A stretch of 64,000 nt of DNA, from assembly GCA_032716605.1 (NCBI GenBank), contig CM064480.1, positions 20,919,651-20,983,650 of the forward strand, in the 5' to 3' direction. A program made the translations under genes and the position numbers. The notes beneath the pieces were generated by a model that saw only the letters and a list, made by a program, of their open reading frames with translations, was not told where the DNA came from and ran no database searches. This DNA is from Paralithodes platypus (lineage: Eukaryota; Arthropoda; Malacostraca; Decapoda; Lithodidae). Positions 39,733 to 51,108 of the stretch are shown in pieces; the first letter of the stretch is position 1; every line of letters begins with the position of its first letter.

Positions 39733-41197
39733 AGCAGCTCTGTGTTTTCTTTAATGAGGAAGCAAACCCCATGGCAGTTAAGTGTCAGGACAATCTGGCT
39801 GGCAAAGCTGTCTGGAGCTAGAGTTGTTTCGGCCATCCTTTAGTGGCCTCTGCGAGATCTGATCTTTGATCATCTGGATAAGCTAAGCATCAGTCAGCAA
39901 GGCAAAGGTGGGGATATGTTTTTTTTTTTTTTTTTTTTTTTCTATGTGATTGAGGGAGGCAAAAGGCATAACTGCCTATAGCGAGTGCCTCCCCCATAGT
40001 TGAAAGAGTGACAGGGCCAAAATCAAGGGACGTTCGAGCCAAAATGCCTGGACACACGGAGTTTGAAGCAATTTAAGTCATAGGAAGAGGGAAAGACTGA
40101 TTCTGGGAGAGAGTTCCAGAGCTCAGATGTTGAGTAGAAGAAAGTTTGAGAGTAACGTTTCACTCTTGGGTTGGAGAGTTGCACAGAGTAGGGGTGGGAT
40201 TGAGTTGCAAGACGGGTACCACGTGCCCTACGTAAAGGAGGTGGTATGCACTGGGATAGCTCTGAGGAACACTGATTATTATAGTAGCGATAGAATAGCG
40301 AGAGAGATGCAACATTGCGGCGGAGAGAGAGAGATTGCAGAGAGTTGGTGAGTGGACGGGAGTTAATGATACGAAAGGCCTTCCTTTCAACTTTGTCTAG
40401 GAGAGCGGTGTGAGAGGAACCTCCCCACACATGTGAACAATACTCAATACAAGGGCGCACTATGCCCCTGTACAGAGCAAGAAGCTGTGAAGAAGCTGTT
40501 TGCAAATATAGGGAAAATAAATGGATTCAAATTGAAGGTGAACAAATGAAAAGCAATGTAGAAAAGAGGTGTTTTCTGATTTTGAAGTATTTGATACCTA
40601 TATGAGATAATGTGGCTGGGAACACGGTATGCAGGCAGCAGAACAGACACTGGAATGTTCCACTTGATTATCAGACACCTTAGTTTGATGCAGGTAAACC
40701 TATTAATATATTTTGTTTATTTAAAAAGACCTCCGTCTACGTATTGTGAAAAACCTGTTATCCTCCGGCAAATTACGGGGTTGAGTGAGTGAAGTGAGAG
40801 ACAGTAAACCTTGACTTTTATTTCCCAGATAGTGAGAATGACCACATGTGGATGCTTTATCCATTTTCAGATGATGGAACTGATCATTGTGATGTCTTAT
40901 TGGAGCTTCGAGTGGATTATTCACAAAAAAGTAGCTTTCAAGACCTTTGGCCATCCCATGTATTTCTGGGTTGCCCTGCTTGATATTCCGGAGTACAAGG
41001 AGTTAGCTGAGCAGGCAACAACCATGTTTTGCAGATACCAACATCATATTTGTGTGAGCAAGGTTTCTCAAGCTTAGTTTTAATAAAGACAAAAAATAGG
41101 AATGCCATTCTGAATTTGAATCCTCTCATTCGAGTTGCGCTTGAAAATCGTCTGATGCCTCGATTTAAGCTGATGGCAGACAAATTGCAACAGTAGC
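39733..41197 (+). pseudogene. hAT-1 transposase relic
   Basis: Pieces in several frames: EQLCVFFNEEANPMAVKC near 39735, LIFDHLDKLSISQQGK near 39858-39905, then after the LINE ENDHMWMLYPFSDD near 40837, DIPEYKELAEQATTMFCRYQ near 40980-41040, and TSYLCEQGFSSLVLIKTKNR with LMPRFKLMADKLQQ and stop near 41197. The 'FDHLxKLxxSxQGK' and 'TSYLCExGFSxLxxIKTKxR' signatures belong to the hAT dimerisation and C-terminal region seen in ZBED5/FAM200-like transposases. At least two frameshifts and nonsense codons; the N-terminal BED finger and much of the catalytic core are not recognisable. Confidence 0.78.
39918..40509 (-). mobile_element. 5'-truncated LINE with poly(A) tail
   Basis: The minus-strand ORF 40505-40023 (160 codons) reads LLALYRGIVRPCIEYCSHVW, RNVASLSLFYRYYNNQCSSE and FYSTSELWNSLPESVF, the C-terminal end of a common arthropod non-LTR RT. 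It is followed by a short UTR and a T-run at 39919-39940, i.e. poly(A) in sense. It splits the hAT-1 transposase relic. No clear target duplication; clade not assigned. Confidence 0.83.
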
Positions 41198-41326
41198 CAA
41201 GCCACTGATTTCGGTTTCTTGAAGGAACATAGTTTGTTTTATGGAATACCAAATATAGCTAATATTATCTGCAATTTTACTTTTGTGTCATGAAGAAAAG
41301 TGCATTTGCTCATAAATCTCAAAGAC

Positions 41327-41670
41327 TATAGGTTTGACTCCTGCAAGGAGATAAAGAAAACCTAATATTTAGTAGTGGCCCCGTAATCATTGACGATTAT
41401 GCCTATTACATAAGGCACCCTCTTCAAACACTCATCCGCCGTAGTTTTGAATCTACCGCGCAGAGCATAAAAAATTGAGGAGCCTTCATCATGAGCGCAC
41501 ACAACCTCACTCATGGTTCAGTCATTATGAAATTGGGTTCTCACTACGAAAAAAATTTGTAACAAATAAAAAAGAAAAAGAAAATAAGAATAACTATTCA
41601 TAAGCTTTCCATATACTCGTGGATGTACTTGTGTGGATCTTTGACCAGACGCTGACTCAGGCGTCATTCT
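41327..41670 (-). repeat. DIRS-B1 3' inverted terminal repeat
   Basis: Starts TATAGGTTTGACTCCTGC and contains TAGTAGTGGCCCCGTAATC, CATTGACGATTATGCC, TCTACCGCGCAGAGC and TGGATGTACTTGTGTGG. From about 41384 to 41670 it is the inverse of 49650-49930. Confidence 0.85.
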
Positions 41671-41749
41671 TCCTTCACTGACATATCAAGTAAACCAAAA
41701 CCCTTAATACATCAACGAATGGGAAGGGGATGGTCGGGAGGGCCCCAGT

Positions 41750-41860
41750 CGTCAATGATTACGGGGCCACTACTAAATATTAGGTTTTCTTTATCTCCTT
41801 GCAGGAGTCAAACCTATAATTTATTAGTGGCCCCTCCATCATTGACGATTATGCCTGATA
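41750..41860 (-). repeat. DIRS-B1 internal complementary region
   Basis: In plus order: inverse of the left end (TCAATGATTACGGGGCCACT to GGAGTCAAACCTATAA) fused to the inverse of the right end (TTTATTAGTGGCCCCTCCAT, CATTGACGATTATGCC). This is the sequence expected if the two element ends were joined in a circle. Known DIRS models use such a region as template to complete the termini. Confidence 0.85.
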
Positions 41861-42383
41861 TCTAAGACTGGAGGGGGACATTCGTAATCATATCATAACT
41901 CTAGCAAAGGCAGATAATCAAACAACCACATAGTATTCTTACTTTGTAAAAAATATATATATTTGGTGCATAAACTTTATACAGCACAACTATACAAAAA
42001 GGGGTACAAGCAGGAGCGTGCTTCAAAGAAGCCTGCTTGATAAAAAGGGGTTAACTCTGAGATTCTGCAAACAGATCCGCCAGTTAACAAGGCACCCCAC
42101 TTAAATTAAGTGGTGAAAAATAAAACTTAAAGTTTACATGTGCACATATAAACCCCATAAAATTAGTGGATATACTTTGCAAAATATAACCAATGCTTAA
42201 ATTAGATTGCTTCTCAGCCCAAAAACTACTTACAACTACACTGTTGTTTGTACTAAAATTGTACTAGCACAATTTCCTGTAATGAATAGTACAGAGAAAT
42301 TTAAATATCACAACACCCATCAACAGTATCACAGCTCTCATATTCTGGCGGGGTGTAGGGTGTCCTATGTTACACTGACTGCA

Positions 42384-42399
42384 CCCCCCCCCCCCTTTT
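42384..42399 (-). other. A-run plus G12 tract after the recombinase gene
   Basis: In sense, AAAA then 12 G, about 35 bases after the recombinase stop. Same composition and place as in both family A copies, although the surrounding sequence is unrelated. Confidence 0.7.
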
Positions 42400-42432
42400 C
42401 TTGAAATTAAACAAAAGTGACTTAGGGGCCAC

Positions 42433-43413
42433 CTAGACCCTTTGCCTTAAAGCTATACATGGCAAGGAAGGTTTGTCTAGAGCCACTGAGAGGTAACGAG
42501 TCAAAAACGTATGTTTAGAGGCCCACAACTGTGTGGACGTAATATCTTCAACAGAAAAATTCTTAAGGAAACGTAACGAAGCCGCCCACTTGCGTAAATC
42601 GTGGGCCCTACCCACAACGCCGGGATTACTCTCTTTAATGACCTCGACCAAGAGAGAAGCCAGTCTACGTTTCATCAAGCGTTTACCCGTACTTGCTACC
42701 CATAAAGCACCGTGGTGATTTAGAGGTGCCACTCTCAAATATTTGGTTAGAGCTTGCACTGGACATAAATTATGGTGCACCTTTCCCCTTCTCAACGCCG
42801 GCACCGTGAACTCTGAAAACACGTGTTCACTGTGCTCATTCTTGGCTATGAACCCCGGGGAAGGTGCAATGTGAATACACTCATTAAGCCTACCAAACCT
42901 GAGGCAATTAGGTGTGTTGCTCATCGCCGCCAGCTCAGATACTCTGTTCCCGGTAGCCAAGGCCATAAGGAATACTGCCCTTTTTAAAAGTAACGTAAAA
43001 TCTGCAGTATTTTGGTACAGACGGGAATGAAGTAAAGACAATGCCTTGTCCAGAGACCAGGTAGGCATGAGCTGACGGGGAGGTGGGCGGAGTTTAAAAC
43101 ATGCCCTCATAAAACCTTTTTCCTCCGCAACTGGTATGGAGAGACCGGTAAGGTCCAAAAACGGTATCCTAATCGCTGTTAAGTGATTTTTTAACGTCAC
43201 AACAGACAAACGTTTCTGCTCGAACAGATAATTTAAATAATTAAAAACCAAAGCCACCGAGGGCACAGTTTGTTCTGTTCTAAGAATCCAAGAAGTGAAG
43301 GCCTGCCAATGCGATTGATACTGTCGCTTAGTAGACTGGGTATATTGATTCATGAATTTATTGGTCACGTCTCTACCATATGGTGCTAGCCATTTGGCCT
43401 CCTGAATGTCCAT
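42433..43413 (-). CDS. DIRS-B1 tyrosine recombinase
   Basis: 326 residues from ATG at 43413 (MDIQEAKWLAPYGRDV); the frame is open further upstream, but there it shadows RT-RNase H. The SAM-like binding domain has YTQSTKRQYQSHWQAFTSWI and LFEQKRLSVVTLKNHL. The catalytic domain has Arg in ATGNRVSELAAMS, LCPVQALTKYL, the HxxR box in RAHDLRKWAASLRFL and the candidate nucleophile in FLTRYLSVALDK. It would insert a circular DNA copy of the element by recombination. The core is uninterrupted, the best preserved recombinase in the window. It overlaps the end of RT-RNase H by 28 bases. Confidence 0.9.
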   Translation of the reverse strand: MDIQEAKWLAPYGRDVTNKFMNQYTQSTKRQYQSHWQAFTSWILRTEQTVPSVALVFNYLNYLFEQKRLSVVTLKNHLTAIRIPFLDLTGLSIPVAEEKGFMRACFKLRPPPRQLMPTWSLDKALSLLHSRLYQNTADFTLLLKRAVFLMALATGNRVSELAAMSNTPNCLRFGRLNECIHIAPSPGFIAKNEHSEHVFSEFTVPALRRGKVHHNLCPVQALTKYLRVAPLNHHGALWVASTGKRLMKRRLASLLVEVIKESNPGVVGRAHDLRKWAASLRFLKNFSVEDITSTQLWASKHTFLTRYLSVALDKPSLPCIALRQRV

Positions 43414-45271
43414 AATGCAAAAGTCAGCGAGGTCTTTAGGTTGCCAATTGTGTCTAAGTGGAAAAACCCTACCGGGAGTGATACCGGGTCCGGGCACCAC
43501 GTCTTCAATTGCTGGTACCACAACTGCGCCGGCCACAGGGGCACGATTAGCGAGACTACGCCTCGATAATCCTGTAGTTTGTTTACTACGTGGCACATTA
43601 GAGACGCATCTGGCGGCGGAAACAGATAAATGGAACTCCACCTGTTCCAGTCTGTCACCAGTGCATCTGGCCCGCCCGCCGGCGTTGTCGTCCGGCGGGT
43701 GAGGTACAGTGGGAGTTTGTGAGTCTCCTCTGAAGCAAACAAATCCACTTGTGGATGGTAAGGCTTCGCAATCATTTGGTTGAAAATGGTTTGCTTGAGC
43801 GCCCATTCTACTGTTGTGCTCTGTCTCCGAGACAGAGCGTCTGCCCAGACGTTTGCTACGCCTGGGAGGTAAGATGCGTGAAGCTGAATGTCCAGCCTGT
43901 TGGCTAGAATAAAAATCTCTTCCGACACGTTTAGCAACCCCCGAGATCTCGTCGACCCTTGTTTCTGAATACAGTGAACTGCATTCAAATTGTCCATTCT
44001 GAAGGCCACCGCCTTGCCCCGTAAAGTAGAGCCGTGAGCCTGAAGGAGATATAAGGGGACTAGTAATTCTTTGACATTGATGTGGGAGATTTCTAAATGG
44101 GACCAAAGCCCTTGACCCTGGTTCCCTTGCTTTGATTGAAAGCCCCAACCTATCGTTCCTGACGCATCCGTGTCTACCCATACCGTCGGCGGAGGAGAGG
44201 TCCATGACATGACTGAGTGCAATGTTTCCCTCTTCGCCCAGACCGCTAGTAAGTTGTGGATTAATTTTGGTATGGGCCATAATTTTTTTGCCGGCAATAG
44301 CGGAAAATATTTGTTGCCCTCCAATATTAAACGTTTGACTCTTAACCGGCCCAACCGTACCGTTAGTTGAATCCAGTTGAGAGAGCCAACCAGAGACTCC
44401 CAGATTCTCCGTGTCGTAGTCAGACTGTGAAGGAACATAAACAATTTCCTGCGAAATCTGTTGCGATTGTCCACACTCTGACTCAGAGTGAGAGTAGCTG
44501 TGTCCCAGACCAGCCCTATCCACTGGACTACTCTTGAGGGAACAAGATTGACTTTACCAGGTTGACCTTGAACCCTAGAGTTTTTACATGTTTTAATGTT
44601 ATGTTGGCATGATTTATGCATACTTGTTCCGTCTCTGCCACCACTAGCCAGTCATCTAGATACCATAAAATCCTGATCCCTTGCCTTAACAAGGGCATCA
44701 GGGCTTGCCGGACTAATTTCGTGAATAAGCGAGGTGCTAGGTTCAATCCAAACGGCATCCTCTGAAAGACATAAGTCTGATGCTTTATTCTTAAGGCCAG
44801 AAACCTTTGAAATCTTTTGTTGACCGAGACGTGCCAATACGCGTCCGTCAGGTCTAAAGAACACATCCATCCTCCCGGCGGAAGTGTTAGCCTGATCTGG
44901 TTTACTGTAAGCATCCTGAATGACATGTTGTGAATATGGAGGTTCAGATAAGACAGGTCTACGACTGGTCTCATCTGAACACTGTCCCTTTTGGGCACTA
45001 GAAATAGTTTGGATGTGAAAACTGGGTAATTTTGAGGAACCGGGATGATGACATTCTTGGCGATCATTTCCTGGACTAGTGACTCCACCTCTAAAGAAAC
45101 TAAAGTTGCCTTTGTCGGCTGACGTAAACGAGGTCGTCGGAGCCACTGCCAGGTGATGCCCTTGCGTGCCACCATCCTCGCCCAAGTATTTACTGGCCAT
45201 GCGCGGTGACACGTCCGGAACGACCCCGTTAGCAGACAAGGGTTCGCCGGCTGTCCTACCCTCTGATCCAC
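43386..45271 (-). pseudogene. DIRS-B1 reverse transcriptase-RNase H, one frameshift
   Basis: The first part (45271-44528) has VFTSKLFLVPKRDSVQMRPV, VVDLSYLNLHIHNMSFRML, motif A SLDLTDAYWHVSV, RMPFGLNLAPRLFTKLV and catalytic ILWYLDDWLVVAE, all intact. A one-base slip near 44540 moves the reading to 44621-43386: SRVVQWIGLVWDTATLTLSQ, RNase H WVDTDASGTIGWGF and MDNLNAVHCIQKQGS, VWADALSRRQ, PQVDLFASEETHKLPLYLT and the tail LIVPLWPAQLWYQQLKTW. Apart from the slip the protein looks complete. Its YLDD box is the reference for the altered box in family A. Confidence 0.9.
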
Positions 45272-45306
45272 CCGCCGTGAGATCGGCCCTGGGAGTGAGA
45301 GAGACT

Positions 45307-48024
45307 TTAGTTTTTTGGTGGTGGCGGTGGTGGTGGTGGTGGATGCTTAGCCGACTGGCCGGCGTTGGCAGAAGACGAGCCCTGGCCTGGTCCGCTATAG
45401 CTGCGGCCCTTATGACCTGCAAACTTACCTTGTTTGTACCTGTACTGACCTTGGGGGGAGGCGGACTTAGGTATCTGAAAGGGCTTTGACCCACCCGGCT
45501 GAGCTTTTGTGACTGGCTTGGGTTTGGGAAAGTTAAAAGCAGGTTTCTTAGAAGGGGTGGGACTGTGCTTAAAGGCCTCAGCCATATTGAAAACAGTTCT
45601 CCACACATGAGGGGACATTAACGAGGGAGTTAGCACCGGCGACATGACCACCTGGTTCGCAATTCTATCAGGGAGTTTCCTCACCAGGGACATCCTGAGA
45701 TCCTGTCTCGCCCGCACCGCCTAGAGCAAGGCCGTGCGTATATCTCCCAACGACTGAATCGACGTCTGAAGAAGTAATCGCCGAGATAGTTCAACCGATC
45801 GTCTGGCTTCCGCGTCCGCGATTGCCTGAGTGGATCGTAACATAGATTTCGCCACCTGGTGCGTAACAATGTACTGGGAAAAAAGTCTATACGCCTTCCC
45901 TCGTAGCCTAAACTCCCGGTCTAGGTGAGCTGGTGAAGGCGTAGTGAAAGGATCTTTAAGTTCACAGAGATTGATTTTGGGGGCAGCTAAAAAAGCAAAC
46001 AAAGCAGATGGGACTCCGCCGGCTGAAAAGACTGGCATAGAGAACCAAGAATGGCTGTCCTGAGGAATCTGGTGGGAGGATTTTGAGGTGAAGGTGGTCG
46101 CAAAGTTCTGAGCCTCTACTTCCCATTCCACCCAAGGTCCTGGACCCAACTGCCCCACCTTCAACACTGGGTTAGCGGCTGTGTCTGTGACCGTTTGTAA
46201 ATCTAATTCTGGAGTGAGAGCTGACAGTGCTTTTATATCATTAAAACCGTCATGCTTGGTCCAGTCAGAAAACAGCTTTGAAGCTGAGGCAGGGGGCAGT
46301 GCAGGCATAGCTGTATACACAAAAAAGTCATGGTGATAATGGTTCGGAATGGCCTTAATATTAACATCAAGTACATTACCCGCAATATCCAAGGCTCGTA
46401 ACTTTCTAGATTTATTTCCTTGGATTACCGACTCTCGTGGCACTGGAAGTTCCCCTGACAAAGTGGGCTGTGCTGTCTCTGGCTTAGTTGGGATCATTTG
46501 AACCCATGAGTCATCTGGACCGTATAACAGGGGCATAGCTACCTTTCTTAACGGTGCTTTATCCAACGGGGGCGGATTCACATCCGTTACCACCCTTACA
46601 TTAGAAGTAGTCAGTGCCGCCGAAGCAGGCCTAGCGACTATATTAGGTGATATAGGGGGAGGGTGCGGAATCTTGGTCAAAGCAATAGAAGCGATCAGAG
46701 GTCGAACACTTGAACTTGTCATGGGAGCTCCCAGGTCCACTGTAGGAGTCTCCGGCTGTTGGCCAAAATATTTTGTGAGAGCAGTTACCAACAACCCATC
46801 TATTTCCTCCGCCGTGACAAATTTAGTGGATGAAGAACTTAAAGGTGAATCATTCCTATCTTGCGAGTCGTCTAGAACTGAACCCGACTCTTGCACTTCC
46901 ATGTCAGAGATTATAGACACCTCATCCTTGTCATCCGGCCCATCATGAGAGGGTTCCGCCGAAGCCGGAACCTTGTCTTGGTGCCAAGTTAAATCAGGAA
47001 TGGATGATGGGATCACAGCGTCCCGGTGGACGTCCGTCCGTACCTGTGGCTCTTGAACCAAACGTGGGCCTTCATACCCTGGTTGGGAATACCGCCATAC
47101 ACCCAGGCCTTGGCCCGAACTCCCTTGGGAGTCAGAAACACCATCCACCACTGAGCCCCCACTTGATTCTTCTAAAGGGCGATCACTGCCTACAGAACTC
47201 TCTAAGTCTATGTGTGTAAGCTCCATTGGTAACCTGTCCTCCGGCAACACCCCCACCACAGTCTCTGACTCCACTCCCGCCCCATCAGATTGGACATTAG
47301 ATGAGTCGGGAGTAGAGGCAAAAAGTGAGGCACGAGGCTCCGGCGAACGCCGGGAGGCCTTTCGCTCCTTAGAATCTTTCCTGGAAGATTTGTGGCTGCG
47401 GTGTGACTTAGATTTCTCACTGCTCTTAGACTTTTCTGATCTTTCACTAGAGCTGTCCTTGGACTTTTCCTCCTTGCTCCTCTTTCTTGCTGGTGAAGAG
47501 GAGTGACTAGGTGGCTGTTGTCTGAGGGGCGACCTGGCCCTGGACCGCGCCCGTGACGTGGAGGCTGTCACCGGGGGCGTGGGTTCACGAGGTCTCTTAG
47601 AAGTTGTAGGGACCAGAGAAAGTGCTGTACCCTGCCCAGTCTCTGCCGACTTTCGTACAGTTACTCTAGAGGTACGTTTAATAGGGGGGTGCTCAATCAA
47701 TAATTTATCCCAAAGAATTACATTATCACATTGCAGCGCTTTATGAGCCACTGTGGTAGCATAAGTTGACAATTGCTGCCTGACCTCCCTCAAAGCGACC
47801 GCCGCGGATCCACTATTGTCCCGCAACACTTTGGCACTCAATTGAGTACAGAAGGTACAGTTCCCCGTTACCCACAAACACCTTGAGCGATCTAGACATT
47901 TAACACATCTAATGCAATGAGTGTGTGCAAATATAGGGATACCTGAACAGGAGGGAGCAATACACAAGGCAAAAACAGGGTCTATGGTAGCCATGACAGA
48001 GACTGGTGGAAAACACGAACCCAC
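45307..48024 (-). pseudogene. DIRS-B1 gag-like protein with one nonsense codon
   Basis: 767 codons to TAG at 45723-45721, after which the same frame stays open another ~137 codons to 45307, so the TAG is probably a CAG mutation. The N-terminus is cysteine-rich (FALCIAPSC, HCIRCVKCLDRSRCLWVTGN, CTFC), a possible zinc-binding head. Residues about 150-240 are a Ser/Arg/Lys-rich tract (ARSRARSPLRQQPPSHSSSP, KSKSSEKSKSHRSHKSSRK). The middle is acidic, the last third more globular (FFVYTAMPALPPASASKLF, LDREFRLRGKAYRLFSQYIV), and the end has KPKPVTKAQPGGSKP and poly-Pro. ATG at 47994 is an alternative start. The family A gag at 63630 has the same cysteine head. Confidence 0.82.
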
Positions 48025-48833
48025 CCCCGGTTTACTCCAGGTTCTCGAAAGTCCCGCCGGAACTCAGCCCTGGAAAAAAAGAAAATTTCCAGGAATTAAT
48101 GATCATAAGGCTACACCAACATGTTCGAACACAAGTGTTTAGACAACCCGCCGGGTAACGAGACGTAATACACAACCATCACGGCTCGCTACGCGGTAGG
48201 TTCGTAATTAAAGATTTCAGAATATCTTAACTTGTCCAAAAGATTTATGAATATCCTCTGACATAATATAAAGACCAGCATGGCTTTTTTATATATGACG
48301 CAGTCTTCCCAGTGGTGTTTGTAAGTTCTTACTGGAAAAAAAACCTCAAAGACGCCGGCCCCCGTATTATCTCGCAGATAAAAAACTGGGAAGCCTGTCT
48401 TAAATGCTAGATCTGGCTTCTCCCGAAGCGTTCTAGATCGCCGTATGTTGAATGGCGGCGATACGTATCGTACCCCTCGAATGTCTGGTTAACTTCACTG
48501 AATTAAACAAATCCGTTAATCCTACCCTCCCAAGGTGCAACCGCCGGGTGTGAATTTTAATGTTAACCCCAAAATTCCTATCCCCACTTCTTTGCAAAAG
48601 ATTGCCGGGGAGTTAAGATCAACAAACAGCCTAGTTTTACTGGCTTTGCAAAAACCGGGAAAAACTCAACTCAACAAGTGTCCGTATGAACACTTAGTTA
48701 AATGGGTAAAGCCATCCCGCCGGGAAACACAGTACGCCTGAACACAGGCCCCACCACAGAGACGCAGTCCTGGAGAGCTTCAGGCCACTAATCGCCGGGG
48801 AAAACAAGCCTTTTTTAACCACGCGTGATTAAA

Positions 48834-49075
48834 ACTCGGCAACCAGCCGGGTTTTCATGGTGTAACCGAGAAAACCCGCCGGAAAAGGCAACCCACCCCG
48901 TTCAGATTCAATCTGAACGCACCAAATAGACCGTGGAATTAGCCAAAGCACAACTAACCCAGGTCACATAAATAGTCCGAGGAATTAGCCAATACACAAC
49001 TAAACCAGGACACATATATAGTCCGTGGAATTAGCCAATACACAACTAAACCAGGACACACATGACACAGTAGTA
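48834..49075 (-). repeat. DIRS-B1 leader repeats
   Basis: One AAAACCCGCCGGAAA-type leader unit, then about three copies of a ~52-base unit (TGGAATTAGCCAA.ACACAACTAA.CCAGG.CACA) at about 48930-49065. The 22790-26560 fragment has two of the first unit and one of the second, so leader repeat number varies. Confidence 0.65.
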
Positions 49076-49639
49076 CATATTTATAACATAAATCAATAAC
49101 ACTTGTGCATGTGGCAAAGCTACGAGAGGCTGGCTAGGCCTCAGCAGACGGGTAAAACATGTCGTAATATAAACAAAAAGCACTGAATTATATCACAACA
49201 GGAACCACCGTCAACACACCACTGTAGCAAACACTTCCCGGTAAAGGGAAGAACTGACTCGGGACCCAGAAAAAACTTCACTAAGTGAAGAAAAATACGC
49301 TGGGAACGTCATAGAATAAAAAGCTACCTCATCAGAAAGATAAAAGGCAGCAATAATAACGCGTAATGAAAGCCGCCTGCATCACAAAGCTAGCTAACCG
49401 TGAAAAAGTTCACATGTCCACAACAGGACCACGAGGGTACACCCGAAATAGATGCCCCAAACACACGACCCAAAATACACTGCACTGCGGGCAACCCGCC
49501 CAGGACCCTCCTGCTACGCATATCCTAACCTTACTCGATACATCCCGGAGTAAACAAATGAGAAAAAACTCACTAGGGACGCAACAAATGCGGAACGAGC
49601 GGAGCGTGGGGAGGCACGTCTGGGTCGGTTGAGCGCAGA

Positions 49640-49954
49640 GCAGAGAAGGAAGAATGACGCCTGAGTCAGCGTCTGGTCAAAGATCCACACAAGTACATCC
49701 ACGAGTATATGGAAAGCTTATGAATAGTTATTCTTATTTTCTTTTTGTTTTTTATTTGTTACAAAGTTTTTTCGTAGTGAGAACCCAATTTCATAATGAC
49801 TGAACCATGAGTGAGGTTGCGTGCGCTCATGATGAAGGCTCCTCAATTTTTTATGCTCTGCGCGGTAGATTCAAAACTACGGCGGATGAGTGTTTGAAGA
49901 GGGTGCCTTATGTAATAGGCATAATCGTCAATGATGGAGGGGCCACTAATAAAT
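49640..49954 (-). repeat. DIRS-B1 5' inverted terminal repeat
   Basis: GAAGAATGACGCCTGAGTC through CTGCGCGGTAGATTCAAAAC to TCGTCAATGATGGAGGGGCC and ACTAATAAAT. Inverted relative to 41384-41670. Its outer end differs from the 3' outer end, as the complementary region also shows. Confidence 0.85.
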
Positions 49955-50257
49955 ATGCTTATTTTGTTCTTGTATATTTTGAATATTACAGTTTTAGACT
50001 GCATGTGTAATTATACGGAAGTATATATATACTATAAATTAAAAATGAGAGTGAAACTGCTTTTATCTATTTACATAATTGTAGAATTGATATATATATA
50101 AGTTAGATTTTCAATGTTTGAACGGTGATATTTTTGAGAGAGAAAACAAATACTTGGGGTGGACAGCTTTTACCAAATCACCACTAGGGGTGGACAACAT
50201 AAAAAAAGGTTGAAGAGCACTGGTGTATACTACAGGGTCTGCGCAGCCGAGAGGTTA

Positions 50258-50345
50258 ATAGCCTTGACGTTGAATTTTCCAAGACTACTACCAAATAGTA
50301 GGTTTTCCTATTTGGTAGTTTGGGAGGTACGTCAAACCTCCCAAT
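50258..50345 (+). repeat. DIRS family A 3' terminal fragment
   Basis: TTGACGTTGAATTTTCCAAG to GTACGTCAAACCTCCCAA, near-identical to the DIRS-A1 terminal block at 22706-22789. It stands alone, 28 bases outside hAT-1. Confidence 0.8.
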
Positions 50346-50577
50346 TTAATAGTGTCTCCTTTATCAAAGACGTACTGTACTGTCAATGTTCATATTTGGC
50401 GCCATTGCTGACCAAGTTAGCCTTTCTTAGGGAACATCTCGCTCATCAACAATAGAAATAACAACTTCATGGGCGATACCGTTAAAATACCTAAGAAACG
50501 TCATTTGAATTGGATACCACTATGAAGTAATAAATATTTATAATTTATATTTATAATAATTTAATAGAAATAAAAAA
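50346..50577. other. No feature seen
   Basis: Unique-looking AT-rich sequence between a DIRS terminal fragment and a LINE scrap. No exon signal found. Confidence 0.4.
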
Positions 50578-50868
50578 ATACTAAGCGTCTCTTGAATGCA
50601 CTTCACATTCCTCACTTGGAACGCATTGCCCCAGTACGTGGTCGATTCCGAATCAGTAAAGAAGTTTGAAAGTAATCTTGATAAACCATGGGGAAGACAA
50701 GAGTTGAAGTGTTGATTACAAAGCGAAAATACAGAATAATAAAAATGTTGCATCTGCTGCCGCCGCCGCCAACACCGTGAACATCCACAGCAGTGCAAGT
50801 ACTGGTACTGAGCTGGATAGGCAGGCCTAGTTTGCCTTTTTTCCAGAGGATCTACTGTAAGATACTGT
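50578..50868 (+). mobile_element. LINE-Z 3' end fragment
   Basis: Matches the last ~280 bases of the LINE-Z copy ending at 62447: NEWNALPQYV, FESNLDKPWGRQ in broken frames, GTACTGGTACTGAGCTGGAT and the terminal repeated word TACTGTAAGA (50857 onward). An ordinary 5'-truncated insertion. Confidence 0.85.
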
Positions 50869-51108
50869 AAGATTGTTTGGAGCGTATGCGTCACCTCCAT
50901 GCCCGATTCTCTCTTCTTGGCGAGCAACCAGCACGGAAACACCAGTATTTTTCTTGTCTTGTGCGATCTTCCAGTCTTTCTCCTGGCCGCCCTTCTCACA
51001 CTCCAAAGTGAGTCTTTGTTATGTTTGGACTTTGTTAAGCTGGTTAGGAAGGATTTAAGATAGTGTCGGGTGCATTTTTAGCTGGTGTTGTGAAACTGAT
51101 CGCTTGGC
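50869..51108. other. No feature seen
   Basis: A short stretch with no recognisable coding or repeat match. Confidence 0.35.

Larger units (their letters stand above)
41327..49954 (-). mobile_element. Near-complete DIRS-like element, family B (DIRS-B1)
   Basis: 8.6 kb, minus strand, inside hAT-1. Order in sense: 5' terminal repeat (49954 to about 49650), leader, gag (48024-45307), RT-RNase H (45271-43386), overlapping tyrosine recombinase (43413-42433), 3' UTR, internal complementary region (about 41850-41750) and 3' terminal repeat (to 41327). The two ~290 bp terminal repeats are inverted relative to each other, and the complementary region joins inverse copies of both extreme ends, the diagnostic DIRS structure. 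There is no DDE integrase or LTR. Damage is light: one nonsense codon in gag and one frameshift in RT. Confidence 0.92.
39384..50222 (+). mobile_element. Old hAT transposon (hAT-1), split by a LINE and a DIRS element
   Basis: Left end CAGTGCTATTCAACCTGGGT and right end, read inverted, CAGTGCTCTTCAACCT are hAT-type terminal repeats. The flanks are GTGTGTAC (39376-39383) and GTGTATAC (50223-50230), an 8-base target duplication with one change. Own sequence is about 39384-39917, 40510-41326 and 49955-50222 and includes a transposase relic. The remainder is a LINE scrap and an 8.6 kb DIRS element. Both termini carry 'ggggtggac'-type words. Confidence 0.8.

Noticed and set aside
43414..44523. Long upstream extension of the DIRS-B1 recombinase frame
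   Set aside because: It runs antiphase through RT-RNase H coding sequence and lacks recombinase similarity until about 43440.
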